Assembly: GCA_025465465.1 (NCBI GenBank)
Contig: JAODND010000056.1
Span: forward strand, 1 to 60,530
Length of the DNA: 60,530 nucleotides
Source: Frankiales bacterium
GTDB taxonomy: Bacteria; Actinomycetota; Actinomycetes; Mycobacteriales; SCTD01
Direction: 5' to 3'
Position numbers and translations under genes: made by a program. The notes beneath the pieces were generated by a model. It saw only the letters and a program-made list of their open reading frames with translations, did no database searches and had not been told where the DNA came from. Shown in pieces: positions 1 through 7,614 of this stretch; position 1 is the first letter of the stretch, and each line of letters starts with the position of its first letter.

Positions 1-141
1 GAGCTGGTGGCGCTGATGGGTCAGCCGGCCTACGACGAGCTCCTTCGGCTGTGCAGCGAGCGCACCGGCCTGCCCCTCCACCCCGCCACCGCCGCTGCCC
101 ACGCAGCCGGCCTCGTCGACGACGCGAACATGGGCACCTGA
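1..141 (+). CDS. C-terminal fragment of an unidentified protein
   Basis: An open frame enters from the left edge and ends in TGA at 139-141, giving a 46-residue tail with no recognisable motif. Its stop overlaps the ATG of the phosphoglycerate mutase (TGATG), which implies translational coupling in one operon. The family cannot be told from this fragment. Confidence 0.5.
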   Translation, partial: ELVALMGQPAYDELLRLCSERTGLPLHPATAAAHAAGLVDDANMGT

Positions 142-884
142 TGCCGACCCTCGTGCTGCTCCGTCACGGCGAGAGCGACTGGAACGACAAGAACCTGTTC
201 ACCGGATGGGTGGACGTCGACCTCACCGACAAGGGCGAGGAGCAGGCCAAGCTCGGCGGCCTGCAGCTGCTCGAGGCCGGCCTGCTGCCGACGGTGCTGC
301 ACACCAGCCTGCTGACCCGCGCCATCCGCACCGCCAACATCGCGCTCGAGTCCTGCCAGCGCAGCTGGGTCCCGGTGAAGCGGCACTGGCGGCTCAACGA
401 GCGGCACTACGGCGCGCTGCAGGGCAAGGACAAGAAGGCCACGCTCGAGGAGTTCGGCGAGGAGCAGTTCATGCTCTGGCGCCGCTCCTACGACGTGCCG
501 CCGCCGCCGATCGAGCCCGGGAGCGAGTGGGACAACGCCCACGACCTCCGCTACGCCAAGCTCGCGCGCGACCTGGTGCCGGCGACCGAGTGCCTCAAGG
601 ACGTGGTCGAGCGGCTGCTCCCCTACTGGTACGACGAGATCGTGCCCGACCTCCGCAACGGCGAGGTCGTGATGGTGGCCGCCCACGGCAACTCGCTGCG
701 GGCCCTCGTCAAGCACCTCGACGGACTCACCGACGAGCAGGTCGTCGCGCTCAACATCCCGACCGGGCAGCCGCTGAAGTACGAGCTCGACGAGGAGCTC
801 CAACCCACGATCAAGGGCGGCGAGTACCTGGACCCTGAGGCGGCCGCCGCGGCTGCTGCTGCGGTGGCCAACCAGGGACGCTGA
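141..884 (+). CDS. gpmA: 2,3-bisphosphoglycerate-dependent phosphoglycerate mutase
   Basis: This cytosolic glycolytic enzyme interconverts 3- and 2-phosphoglycerate through a phosphohistidine. The 247-residue product has the usual family length. The N-terminal LVLLRHGES motif supplies the phosphorylated His9, LNERHYG supplies the conserved Glu87, and AAHGNSLR near residue 182 gives the second catalytic His. The C-terminus is an alanine run. The ATG overlaps the stop of the upstream frame, which fixes the start. It converges on the ybjN-mshA operon, and both stop codons lie in a small hairpin (881-894). The mshA/ybjN/gpm neighbourhood is conserved in actinobacteria. Confidence 0.95.
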   Translation: MPTLVLLRHGESDWNDKNLFTGWVDVDLTDKGEEQAKLGGLQLLEAGLLPTVLHTSLLTRAIRTANIALESCQRSWVPVKRHWRLNERHYGALQGKDKKATLEEFGEEQFMLWRRSYDVPPPPIEPGSEWDNAHDLRYAKLARDLVPATECLKDVVERLLPYWYDEIVPDLRNGEVVMVAAHGNSLRALVKHLDGLTDEQVVALNIPTGQPLKYELDEELQPTIKGGEYLDPEAAAAAAAAVANQGR

Positions 885-894
885 GCCAGCTCAG
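881..894. terminator. Compact hairpin holding both stop codons of gpmA and ybjN
   Basis: CTGAG (881-885) and CTCAG (890-894) form a 5-bp stem around CCAG. The + strand TGA of gpmA (882-884) and the - strand TGA of ybjN (891-893) sit at mirror positions in the stem. A bidirectional terminator role is inferred; the stem is short and has no U-tract. Confidence 0.4.
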
Positions 895-1373
895 TCGGGC
901 TGGGCGAAGCGCGCGAAGGCAGCCAGGTTGGCCGTCGACTCGCCGCGCTTCTGACGCCACGCCCACTCGCGGCGGATGGAGCTCACGAAGCCGATCTCGA
1001 GCAGCAGGTCGAAGGACTCGTCGGCATACTGCAGCACCGAGCCGAGGATCCGGTCGACCTCCTCGGCGGTGATGCCGACCAGCGGCAGCCGTCCGATCAG
1101 ATAGACGTCGCCGGCCTTGTCCAGCGCGAACGAGACCGCGAACATCTTCGCGTTGCGGCGCAGCATGAACGCATAGAAGTCCTCCTGGTTCTCATCGGGC
1201 TTGCGGCACACGAACGCCTCGACGAGCAGCCCGTGCTGACCGACGACGAGCCACGCGTTGGTGAAGAGCTTGTGCGTGCCGGGCAGCTTGACGAAGAACT
1301 GCCCCGGCTGCGGCTCGGCGTAGTCGAGCTCGGCCTCGTCGAGTGCCGCGCGGATGACGTCCGCGGCGCTCAC
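891..1373 (-). CDS. YbjN-domain protein
   Basis: The 160-residue protein belongs to the YbjN family (type III secretion chaperone-like fold). In actinobacteria it is routinely encoded next to mshA and gpm, but its biochemical role is unknown. The start is the GTG at 1373, which overlaps the mshA stop as GTGA. That indicates translational coupling, and the codons upstream of it in frame are low-complexity arginine-rich sequence. It is the downstream partner of mshA in a two-gene operon. No signal peptide or membrane segment is seen. Confidence 0.8.
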   Translation of the reverse strand: MSAADVIRAALDEAELDYAEPQPGQFFVKLPGTHKLFTNAWLVVGQHGLLVEAFVCRKPDENQEDFYAFMLRRNAKMFAVSFALDKAGDVYLIGRLPLVGITAEEVDRILGSVLQYADESFDLLLEIGFVSSIRREWAWRQKRGESTANLAAFARFAQPD

Positions 1374-2626
1374 GAGGTGGCTGCCAACGGGGCGACCAGC
1401 ACCTCGCGGTAGGCCGCGAGCAACCCCTCGGCGGTCCGGTTCCAGGAGAAGTGCGCGGCGTGCTCGAGCGCCCCTCGCGACAAGTCGGTACGCCGGGACA
1501 GCGCGCGCTCCAGAGCGGCGGCCCAGTCGGCCGTACCGTGCCCGTCGACGAGCAGGCCGCTGTGACCGTCGGCGACCGTGGTGCGGAGCCCGCCGATGCG
1601 GGTCGCGACGACGGGGGTGCCGCACGCCTGCGCCTCGAGGGCGACCAGGCCGAACGACTCGTTGAAGGACGGCACCGCGACGAGGTCGGCGGCGGTGTAC
1701 CAGTCGCGCAGGGCGTCGGGATCGGCAGGAGGGGCGAAGGTCACCGGGACGGTCAGCCCGGATGCCAGGTCCTGCAGGTGCTGCGGGTATTCGACCGCGG
1801 AGCCACTGAGACCACCGACGACGGCGACGTGCACGCGCCGGGTGGGGTCCTGCTCCTGCAGCAGCTGAGCTGCACGGAGCAGGACGTCGGGCGCCTTCAG
1901 CGGCTGCAGGCGCCCGACGAACAGCAGCAAGGTCGCGTCCGGGGGCACTCCGAGGCGGGTGCGGGCCGCGGAGGCGGAGCCGAGCCGGAAGTGCTCGAGG
2001 TCGACGCCGGGCGCGACGGTGACGGTCCGAGACACGTCGGCGCCATAGAGGTCGTGCAGGTCGCGCGCTTCCTGCGCGGTGTTGGCGACGAGCCGGTCGG
2101 CGGCATCGACCACCTGCTGCTCACCGACGATGCGGCGCAGCGGCTCCGGCGTGTCGCCCACGGCGAGGTCGAGGTTCTTGACCTTGGCCAGCGTGTGCGC
2201 GGAGTGCACGAGCGGCACGCCCCAGCGCTCCGCGGCCAGCCAGCCGACCTGCCCCGACAGCCAGTAGTGCGAATGGACGACGTCGAAGTACCCCGGCTCG
2301 TGCTGGGCCTCGACGCGCAGCAGCCCACTGGTGAGCGCGCACAGCTGCGACGGCAGGTCCTCCTTGGACAGGCCCTCGAAGGGGCCGGCAACCAGGTGGC
2401 GCACCGTCACGCCGGGGGCGAGCTCGCAGACCGGCGGCTGGTCGGAGGAGGTCGCACGGGTGAAGACCTCGACCTCCACGCCGCGCTCGGCCAGCCGCTT
2501 GGCGGTCTCGACGACGTAGACATTCATGCCGCCGGCGTCGCCGGTGCCCGGCTGCTCGAGCGGCGAGGTGTGCACCGAGAGCACAGCTGCCCGACGTGGT
2601 CGCACGCTCGCCAGTCCGCCTCTCAT
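1370..2626 (-). CDS. mshA: D-inositol-3-phosphate glycosyltransferase (mycothiol synthesis)
   Basis: MshA transfers GlcNAc from UDP-GlcNAc to inositol 3-phosphate, the first step of mycothiol synthesis. The roughly 418-residue GT4 protein shows the N-terminal acceptor loop ([19 protein letters not shown]), HSHYWLSG, the hinge [12 protein letters not shown] and the donor-binding E-x7-E segment ([11 protein letters not shown]) followed by CGTPVVAT. The ATG at 2626 follows GGGG at good spacing. An in-frame ATG at 2635 would add three residues. Its TGA overlaps the ybjN GTG. Presence of this gene places the organism among mycothiol-producing actinobacteria. Confidence 0.93.
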   Translation of the reverse strand: MRGGLASVRPRRAAVLSVHTSPLEQPGTGDAGGMNVYVVETAKRLAERGVEVEVFTRATSSDQPPVCELAPGVTVRHLVAGPFEGLSKEDLPSQLCALTSGLLRVEAQHEPGYFDVVHSHYWLSGQVGWLAAERWGVPLVHSAHTLAKVKNLDLAVGDTPEPLRRIVGEQQVVDAADRLVANTAQEARDLHDLYGADVSRTVTVAPGVDLEHFRLGSASAARTRLGVPPDATLLLFVGRLQPLKAPDVLLRAAQLLQEQDPTRRVHVAVVGGLSGSAVEYPQHLQDLASGLTVPVTFAPPADPDALRDWYTAADLVAVPSFNESFGLVALEAQACGTPVVATRIGGLRTTVADGHSGLLVDGHGTADWAAALERALSRRTDLSRGALEHAAHFSWNRTAEGLLAAYREVLVAPLAATS

Positions 2627-2710
2627 GAACCCCATCCTGCCAACAGCGGCAACACCGCGCCCCTCGGACCTCTTCCCTGAGGCCCCTGACGAGTGCGGCA
2701 GACTCGGGTG

Positions 2711-3424
2711 ATGCCGGTCGCTGTCGTCACGGGTGCCTCCTCCGGGATCGGTGCCGCCACCGCCGTACGCCTGGTCGCCGAGGGGTGGGAGGTGATCGGC
2801 GCCGCCCGTCGCCTGGACCGGCTCGCGGCTCTGAAGGGCGTGCGGCCGCAGGCCCTCGATGTCACCGACCCGCGCTCCGTCGAGCAGCTCGCCGACGCCG
2901 TGCCGCACTGCGACCTGCTCGTCGCCAATGCCGGCGGGGCCTTCGACCTCGACCGGCTCGCCGCCGCCGACGTCGACACGTGGGCCCGGATGTATGACGT
3001 GAACGTCCTCGGGCTCGTGCGCACCGTCCAGGTCCTGCTGCCGGCCCTGCGGTCGGCCAAGGGGCACGTGATCATGACCGGGTCCACCGCGGGGCGCTGG
3101 GTCTATGAGGGCGGCGGCGGCTATGTCGCGGCCAAGCACGCCGTCAGGTCCCTGCGGGACACCTTGCGGCTCGAAGAGGACGACATCCGGGTCAGCGAGG
3201 TGGCGCCGGGCATGGTCAACACCGAGGAGTTCGCGGTCAACCGCTTCGAGGGCGACGCGGCCCGGGCCGCCGCGGTCTATGAGGGGGTCGACGCCCTCAC
3301 GGCCGAGGACTGCGCGGACGCGATCGTCTGGGTCGCGACCCGCCCCGCGCACGTCAACATCGACCTCGTCGTGCTGACTCCCCAGCAGCAGCAGGCATCC
3401 CACAAGGTCGTGCGCCGTTCCTAG
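2711..3424 (+). CDS. Short-chain dehydrogenase/reductase (SDR)
   Basis: The 237-residue classical SDR has the cofactor loop TGASSGIG near the N-terminus, an NAG motif (VANAGG), the catalytic Ser in MTGSTAG and the YVAAK Tyr-x3-Lys pair. It most resembles the NADP-dependent 3-hydroxy acid or serine dehydrogenase (YdfG-like) group, but the substrate cannot be read from sequence. An SDR (Rv0484c) also sits beside mshA in mycobacteria, which supports orthology by position. The ATG at 2711 follows a weak GGG; an in-frame start 18 bases upstream is less likely. It is divergent from mshA with an 84-bp shared promoter region. Confidence 0.85.
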   Translation: MPVAVVTGASSGIGAATAVRLVAEGWEVIGAARRLDRLAALKGVRPQALDVTDPRSVEQLADAVPHCDLLVANAGGAFDLDRLAAADVDTWARMYDVNVLGLVRTVQVLLPALRSAKGHVIMTGSTAGRWVYEGGGGYVAAKHAVRSLRDTLRLEEDDIRVSEVAPGMVNTEEFAVNRFEGDAARAAAVYEGVDALTAEDCADAIVWVATRPAHVNIDLVVLTPQQQQASHKVVRRS

Positions 3425-3521
3425 GCGCTATGCCGCAGGACGGGCCCGAGCGCTCGGACTGCCGACGCGCGGCACCACCAACCCCAACCGCCTGCGGCGC
3501 GTCGACCGGCACCTCGTCGAG

Positions 3522-4193
3522 GTGCACCGCGGGGTGCTCACCGCGGCCGACGACCCGCTCGTCGTCGACCTCGGCTATGGCGCGACGCCGATCACGGCGG
3601 TCGAGCTGCACGCGCGGGTCCGCGCTGTCCGGCCCGATGCCCGTGTCGTCGGGATCGAGATCGACCAGGCGCGGGTCGACGCCGCGGCCGATGCCGTGAC
3701 GGACGGGCTGTCGTTCGCGCGCGGCGGCTTCGAGCTCGCAGGCCTGCGGCCGGTGGTGATCCGGGCGTTCAACGTCCTGCGCCAGTATGACGAGAAGGCG
3801 GCCGCCGACGGCTGGCAGACCATGCGAGAAGGCCTGCAGGGCAACGGGATCCTGCTCGAGGGGACGTGCGACGAGGTCGGCCGGCGCGCGGCCTGGGTCA
3901 CCCTGGGACCTGAGGGCCCTCGGACGCTGACGCTGGCGGCCGCAGTCGACCACCTGGACCGCCCGTCGTCGCTGGCCGAGCGACTGCCGAAGGCACTCAT
4001 CCACCACAACGTCGCGGGCTCGCCGGTCCACCGGCTGCTGCGTGAGCTCGACCGCGCCTGGGACGCGGCGGCACCGCTCGGCACGTTCGGCAACCGGCAG
4101 CGCTGGGCGGCGATGTGCGCCGGGCTCCAGTGGGAGCAGGTCGGCCGCCGCCGCGACGGCGAGCTGACGGTCCCCTGGCCGACCGTCGCGTGA
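3522..4193 (+). CDS. Class I SAM-dependent methyltransferase-like protein, start uncertain
   Basis: The frame shows a Rossmann motif I (VVDLGYGATP), followed by VVGIEID as motif II, so it is a SAM-binding methyltransferase-like protein of unknown substrate. The first canonical start is the GTG at 3522. However, the same frame is open back to 3378, and the codons just upstream encode a family-like segment (LPTRGTTNPNRLRRVDRHL). The real N-terminus therefore probably lies further upstream, yet no ATG, GTG or TTG exists there; a CTG at 3459 is the only near-cognate candidate. A sequencing error is the alternative. The TGA stop begins the 63-bp palindrome at 4191. Confidence 0.7.
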   Translation: MHRGVLTAADDPLVVDLGYGATPITAVELHARVRAVRPDARVVGIEIDQARVDAAADAVTDGLSFARGGFELAGLRPVVIRAFNVLRQYDEKAAADGWQTMREGLQGNGILLEGTCDEVGRRAAWVTLGPEGPRTLTLAAAVDHLDRPSSLAERLPKALIHHNVAGSPVHRLLRELDRAWDAAAPLGTFGNRQRWAAMCAGLQWEQVGRRRDGELTVPWPTVA

Positions 4194-4253
4194 TCCACGG
4201 AGAGTTGACCTGCTTTTCAGCCTTCGAAAACAACCGCGACTCTCCGTGGATCA
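4191..4253. repeat. 63-bp stop-coupled palindrome, copy 1
   Basis: TGATCCACGGAGA (4191-4203) and its exact reverse complement (4241-4253) enclose 37 bases. The stem extends to 16 bp (GTGATCCACGGAGAGT at 4190-4205 with 4239-4254). The loop holds a second, A/T-rich inverted repeat (TTTTC...GAAAA). The first three bases are the stop codon of the methyltransferase gene. Two more elements of exactly the same length and arms lie at 25062 and 26186. It could act as a terminator, a REP-like element or a nuclease target. Confidence 0.9.
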
Positions 4254-4275
4254 CGGCGACCTTAGGGTGGATCGC

Positions 4276-4704
4276 GTGAACCCGGACGACATCACCGTCA
4301 ACAACGGCAAGCGGGACCTGACGCTCAACGAGCTCGCCCGGATGCAGCCCGGCATGGACCGGCTGATGGCCGAGGTCGGGCCGCGGCTGCACCGCTGCTA
4401 CCACGCGGCGCTGGCCGGCAACTGGCCGCTCGCGGCCTACTACAGCAAGTCGGCGGTGAAGCAGCTCGCGCTCTCGGCCGAGTCCCGGCCGAAGTACGAG
4501 CCGGAGATGTCGGCCTACCTGGCCGACGACTACGCGCCGGTGACGCAGGCCATCAAGGCACAGGACCTTGGCGCGTTCGAGAGCGCCTGGACGCACATGG
4601 TCGACCGGGCCAACGTGCTGCACGAGTTCTTCGGCAAGCCCTACCTCGGCTGGAAGACCCCCGAGCAGCCGCCGGACGACCTCGACCTGCGCGCGGGGAT
4701 GTGA
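4276..4704 (+). CDS. Conserved hypothetical protein
   Basis: I do not recognise this 142-residue, probably helical and soluble protein. It has no signal peptide or membrane segment. A central part rich in Tyr, His and Trp (HRCYHAAL, NWPLAAYYSKSAVKQ) precedes an acidic helix ending in EFFGKPYLGWKTPEQPP. The GTG at 4276 follows AGGGTGG at a usable distance. An in-frame GTG at 4267 is possible, and an earlier one at 4246 would lie inside the palindrome arm. A short hairpin follows the stop. Confidence 0.6.
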   Translation: MNPDDITVNNGKRDLTLNELARMQPGMDRLMAEVGPRLHRCYHAALAGNWPLAAYYSKSAVKQLALSAESRPKYEPEMSAYLADDYAPVTQAIKAQDLGAFESAWTHMVDRANVLHEFFGKPYLGWKTPEQPPDDLDLRAGM

Positions 4705-4722
4705 CCGGAAGCGAAGGACCCC

Positions 4723-4738
4723 CGCACCAGCAGGTGCG
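4723..4738 (+). terminator. Hairpin downstream of the hypothetical gene
   Basis: CGCACC (4723-4728) pairs with GGTGCG (4733-4738) across AGCA and is flanked by C-rich and G-rich runs that lengthen the stem imperfectly. It lies 18 bp after the stop at 4704. No U-tract is present, as is common in high-GC actinobacteria. Confidence 0.4.
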
Positions 4739-4789
4739 AGGGCCATTCGGTCGCCGTCCACCCACCACCGGGGGAACGTTGGGGAGGCT

Positions 4790-5212
4790 CTAGAGCGAGA
4801 GCAGCAGGGCCAGCTCGGCGTCGAGGTCGACGACCTCGTCCTCGCAGCCGGTCGGGACGGCGACATAGGTCTGCTGGAGAAACTCGACCAGCACGTCGCG
4901 GTCGATCTCGAACAGGGCGGACCCGGACGGCGAGGCCATCGCGAGGTTCACGACGCGCTCGTCGCCGTGCAGGGCGGGCCAGACGCGGACGTCACCCTCG
5001 CCGACCGCGGCCACGACGCCGTCCGTGAGCAGCTGGCGGGCAAACATCCACTCGACGATGCCGTCGCCCTCGCCGCCGGTCTGAAACGCGACGCGGACGG
5101 CCCATGGGTCGATGACGTCATAGCGGAGGTTGGCGAGCACGGGCAGCGACGGGCCGCCCGGGACGACGAGGCGCAGCTCGATCTCGGCCTGCACGGTGGC
5201 GATGGGGTTCAT
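4790..5212 (-). CDS. ssgB: SsgA-like sporulation/cell-division regulator (SsgB type)
   Basis: The 140-residue protein matches the SsgA-like (SALP) family. Diagnostic stretches are ELRLVVPGGPSLPV, LRYDVIDPWAVRVAF, a W-(M/V)-FARQLL segment, GDVRVWP and a C-terminal acidic LDAELALLL. In Streptomyces, SsgB marks division sites and recruits FtsZ during sporulation septation. The family is restricted to actinobacteria, mostly morphologically complex ones. Assignment to SsgB rather than another SALP rests on general resemblance and is tentative. The start is the ATG at 5212. The 147-bp upstream spacer has a perfect palindrome TCACCCGGGTGA near 5311-5322 that could be an operator. Confidence 0.85.
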   Translation of the reverse strand: MNPIATVQAEIELRLVVPGGPSLPVLANLRYDVIDPWAVRVAFQTGGEGDGIVEWMFARQLLTDGVVAAVGEGDVRVWPALHGDERVVNLAMASPSGSALFEIDRDVLVEFLQQTYVAVPTGCEDEVVDLDAELALLLSL

Positions 5213-5359
5213 CTGGGTGAGTCCTTCGCGAGTGGTGGTTGAGTACTGCGGGCGACAGTCCTAGCAACGAGGCCCCACAGGGCTGGTGACGGCTTCCGGT
5301 CGTCTTCACTCACCCGGGTGACGGCCAGATCTGGACATCCCGGGACACTCCTGACGAGA

Positions 5360-6079
5360 TCAGCCGCCCGCACCGAGCTGGCCCAGCACCAGCGACCGCA
5401 GTCGCGCCCGGTCGTTCCAGAGCACGCCGGGGTGCTCGAAGACGACCAGCGACGCGCGTGGCAGCGCGGCGGCCAGCTCGCGCCCCACCTGGGCCGGGTG
5501 CACGGGGTCGCCCTCCTGCGCCAGGACCAGGACGTCGGTGGTCACCGCCCCGAGCAGCGCGAGGTCGGGCACCGGCGGCTCGTCCAGTCCCTCGAGCAGT
5601 GCGAGCAGTCCCGGCGAGGACAGCAGGTACGCCGCGCGGGCGGCGGCGTAGCGCTCGGTGTCCCGTCCCGGTGGCAGCTCCCCGCGCACCCACTCCAGCA
5701 CCCGCGCGCTGTCACCCGCGGCCAACGCCTCGACGAGGCCCTCCCTGCGTACCGGGGGTGTGTCGAGGGCCGCTGGGAGGAACAGCACGGCCTTGGCGAA
5801 GCGGTCCGGCACCCGGGTGAGCAGCCGCAGGACGGTGTGGGCGCCGAGCGAGACGCCGAGGGCCTGGGTCGCACCAGCTTCGGTGGCGACGCGGTCGAGA
5901 TCGTCGGCCAATTCGTCGTATCCGACTCGCGTCGGGGGTGCCGCGGCGCCGTGGCCGCGGGCCTCGTAGAACACCTTGGTGCCGGGGACGCCGGACAGCA
6001 GCGGACGCGTCTCGGCGATGGAGGCCCCGAAGCCGTGGGCGGCGACCGTGACGGGCGCACCGCTGCCGGTGACTACCAG
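5360..6079 (-). CDS. Alpha/beta hydrolase, start codon non-canonical or lost
   Basis: The frame encodes a compact alpha/beta hydrolase with an oxyanion HGFG motif, nucleophile elbow GVSLGAHT, an acid in QEGDPVHP and a C-terminal His in FEHPG. The first canonical start in frame (GTG at 5974) would remove HGFG and the first strand. The coding signal continues upstream to about 6079, where it meets the DUF2516 stop, but there is no ATG, GTG or TTG. CTG at 6079 is the only near-cognate option, giving about 239 residues. It is the downstream gene of the hbhA-DUF2516 cluster. Substrate unknown. Confidence 0.75.
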   Translation of the reverse strand: MVVTGSGAPVTVAAHGFGASIAETRPLLSGVPGTKVFYEARGHGAAAPPTRVGYDELADDLDRVATEAGATQALGVSLGAHTVLRLLTRVPDRFAKAVLFLPAALDTPPVRREGLVEALAAGDSARVLEWVRGELPPGRDTERYAAARAAYLLSSPGLLALLEGLDEPPVPDLALLGAVTTDVLVLAQEGDPVHPAQVGRELAAALPRASLVVFEHPGVLWNDRARLRSLVLGQLGAGG

Positions 6080-6348
6080 GGGTTGCTGCCGGACAGCGCC
6101 GGCTTGACGTCGACGAGGTAGACGATCGCCGCCACCACTGCGAACGGCCCGATGAAGGAGATGAAGCCCAGCAGCAGCGCGACGAGGATGGCCGCGACGA
6201 GGATGCCGGTCCAGATCGGCTTGGTGAGCTTGCCGTGCGCGATGAACGCGGGGGCAGGCCGGCGCACGGCGTCGATGAGGGCGACGAGGCAGGTCACGAT
6301 CACGGCCAGGTTGATCAGGGCCAAAAACCAGCTCTCGACGGTGCTCAC
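6073..6348 (-). CDS. DUF2516 family membrane protein
   Basis: The 91-residue protein has three hydrophobic helices (about residues 8-28, 45-63 and 65-82) and matches the DUF2516 family. Its mycobacterial counterpart Rv0476 lies directly after hbhA (Rv0475), the same order as here. Function is unknown; it acts in the cytoplasmic membrane. The start is the ATG at 6348. A nested hairpin separates it from hbhA, so the genes may be partly uncoupled. Confidence 0.85.
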   Translation of the reverse strand: MSTVESWFLALINLAVIVTCLVALIDAVRRPAPAFIAHGKLTKPIWTGILVAAILVALLLGFISFIGPFAVVAAIVYLVDVKPALSGSNPW

Positions 6349-6369
6349 CGCTCCATCTTCACACGCCGA

Positions 6370-6415
6370 CGACCCCCGCCGCCCGGACCGGGGGGAGTCC
6401 GAGCGACGGGGGTCG
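6370..6415 (-). terminator. Nested hairpin between hbhA and DUF2516
   Basis: A 9-bp outer stem (CGACCCCCG, 6370-6378, with CGGGGGTCG, 6407-6415) encloses a 5-bp inner stem (CGGAC, 6384-6388, with GTCCG, 6397-6401). It lies just after the hbhA stop on the transcribed strand, so it is a likely intrinsic or attenuating terminator inside the cluster. Confidence 0.6.
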
Positions 6416-6436
6416 CGGGTGGTGCGGGGGAAGCGC

Positions 6437-6979
6437 TCAGCCGAGCTTCTCGGCGGCGTCCTCGACGGCCTTGCCGGTCGTCTTGGTGACCTTCTTGGCG
6501 GACGTGGCGGACGCCTTGCTGTCGTCGACGGCCTTCTTGACGGCGGCCTTGCCCTCGGCGATGGCAGCCTTGGTGGTGGGCTGCTTGCGGATCTGGGCGA
6601 CGAGCTTCTCGCCGCGGGCCGCGAGCTTGGTGTAGTAGGTCGTGGCGTCGGTCTGCGCCTTGGTGACCTTGGCGGTCAGCTCGGCCTGCAGCTTCTTGGC
6701 GGACTCGGTCGTGGTCGCCGGGAGGGCCTTGACGTGCGCCGGGACGGCCTTGAGCTGCGTGGCGCGCTCGGTGCGAGCGGCCTCGAGCTTGGCGGTGAGG
6801 TCGGCGGTGGCGTTGACGTAGAACTTCTTGGCCTGCGCCGGGAGCTCCTTGACCTGCTCGACATAGAGGTCGACGACGCCGGCCGCGGCGAACGCGGGCT
6901 TCTTCGCCTCGTCGAGGTCGAGGACCTCGGGCAGCTTGATCTCGGGGAGCTTGGGGAGCTTGTCGGTGAGGGTGCTCAT
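6437..6979 (-). CDS. hbhA: Heparin-binding hemagglutinin-like protein (HbhA family)
   Basis: This 180-residue protein lacks a signal peptide. It has a proline/leucine-rich start (KLPKLPEIKLPEV), a long coiled coil (about 40-150) and a lysine/alanine-rich tail, the layout of mycobacterial HbhA. HbhA is a surface adhesin in M. tuberculosis and is also linked to intracellular lipid bodies and growth in related species. Which role applies here is unknown. Its ATG overlaps the XRE regulator stop (ATGA), and DUF2516 follows, reproducing the Rv0474-Rv0475-Rv0476 order. Confidence 0.82.
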   Translation of the reverse strand: MSTLTDKLPKLPEIKLPEVLDLDEAKKPAFAAAGVVDLYVEQVKELPAQAKKFYVNATADLTAKLEAARTERATQLKAVPAHVKALPATTTESAKKLQAELTAKVTKAQTDATTYYTKLAARGEKLVAQIRKQPTTKAAIAEGKAAVKKAVDDSKASATSAKKVTKTTGKAVEDAAEKLG

Positions 6980-7470
6980 GAGGACTCTTTCTTTGCGTGA
7001 GGGGTGGCGGTGGGGGCAGCCCGCTTCGTCGCGGCTGCCTTCTTCGGAGCGGGCTTCTTCATGACCTTGTTGACCTTGTTGACCGCGGCGACAGCGGTCT
7101 CGGTCAGGTCCGCAGGCGCGTCCGCAGGGACAGCGGCGGTCGCGTTCTCCTTGCGGAAGCTGTCGTGGATCTCGAGCAGCACCTGCTTCTGCCGCTCGGT
7201 CAGCACGTCGTCGGCGTGGATCGCGTCGACCACCGGGCTTGCCGCCCGCTGGTCGAGGATGCCCGCCTGGACATAGAGAGCCTCGGCAGAGATGCGCAGG
7301 CCCTTGGCGATCTGCTGCAGGATCTCGGCACTCGGCTTGCGCAGGCCCCGCTCGATCTGGCTGAGATAGGGGTTGCTGACGCCGGCCGACTTCGCGAGCT
7401 CGCGCAGGCTGATCTTGGCCGTCTCCCGTTGCTCGCGGATGTACTCACCGAGCTGACCGATCGCGGGCAT
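6976..7470 (-). CDS. XRE-family transcriptional regulator upstream of hbhA
   Basis: The 164-residue protein starts with an XRE/Cro HTH (about residues 7-65: ISLRELAKSAGVSNPYLSQ, then IERGLRKPS), followed by an AlphaYVQAGIL-type helix and a Lys/Ala/Pro-rich basic tail. It corresponds to Rv0474. The ATG at 7470 follows AGGAGG nine bases upstream. Its stop overlaps the hbhA start, so both are made from one message. The 144-bp spacer upstream carries three evenly spaced TGCTAGCA-like repeats, a likely operator for autoregulation. Confidence 0.88.
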   Translation of the reverse strand: MPAIGQLGEYIREQRETAKISLRELAKSAGVSNPYLSQIERGLRKPSAEILQQIAKGLRISAEALYVQAGILDQRAASPVVDAIHADDVLTERQKQVLLEIHDSFRKENATAAVPADAPADLTETAVAAVNKVNKVMKKPAPKKAAATKRAAPTATPHAKKESS

Positions 7471-7525
7471 CTCCAAGCACCTCCTGCGTCGTGGCGGACT
7501 GACAACACCCACGCTAACGCGGGGT

Positions 7526-7554
7526 GCTAGCAGTTGCAAGCAGTCTGCTAGCAG
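7526..7554. promoter_or_regulatory. Three phased 8-bp repeats, putative XRE operator
   Basis: TGCTAGCA (7526-7533), TGCAAGCA (7536-7543) and TGCTAGCA (7547-7554) are near-palindromes spaced 10 and 11 bp apart, on one DNA face. A weaker CGCTAACG lies at 7513. They sit in the divergent spacer between the XRE gene and the secreted hydrolase. Binding by the adjacent XRE protein is inferred. Confidence 0.6.
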
Positions 7555-7614
7555 CAGGTGCGTGACCTCCTTCACACAGCAGGGATCGACACACGTGCGT
7601 CGAACAGGTGAAAC

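Noticed and set aside
4246..4275. Earlier GTG start for the hypothetical gene inside the palindrome arm
   Set aside because: It has no ribosome-binding signal and would translate the repeat arm; GTG 4276 after AGGGTGG fits better.
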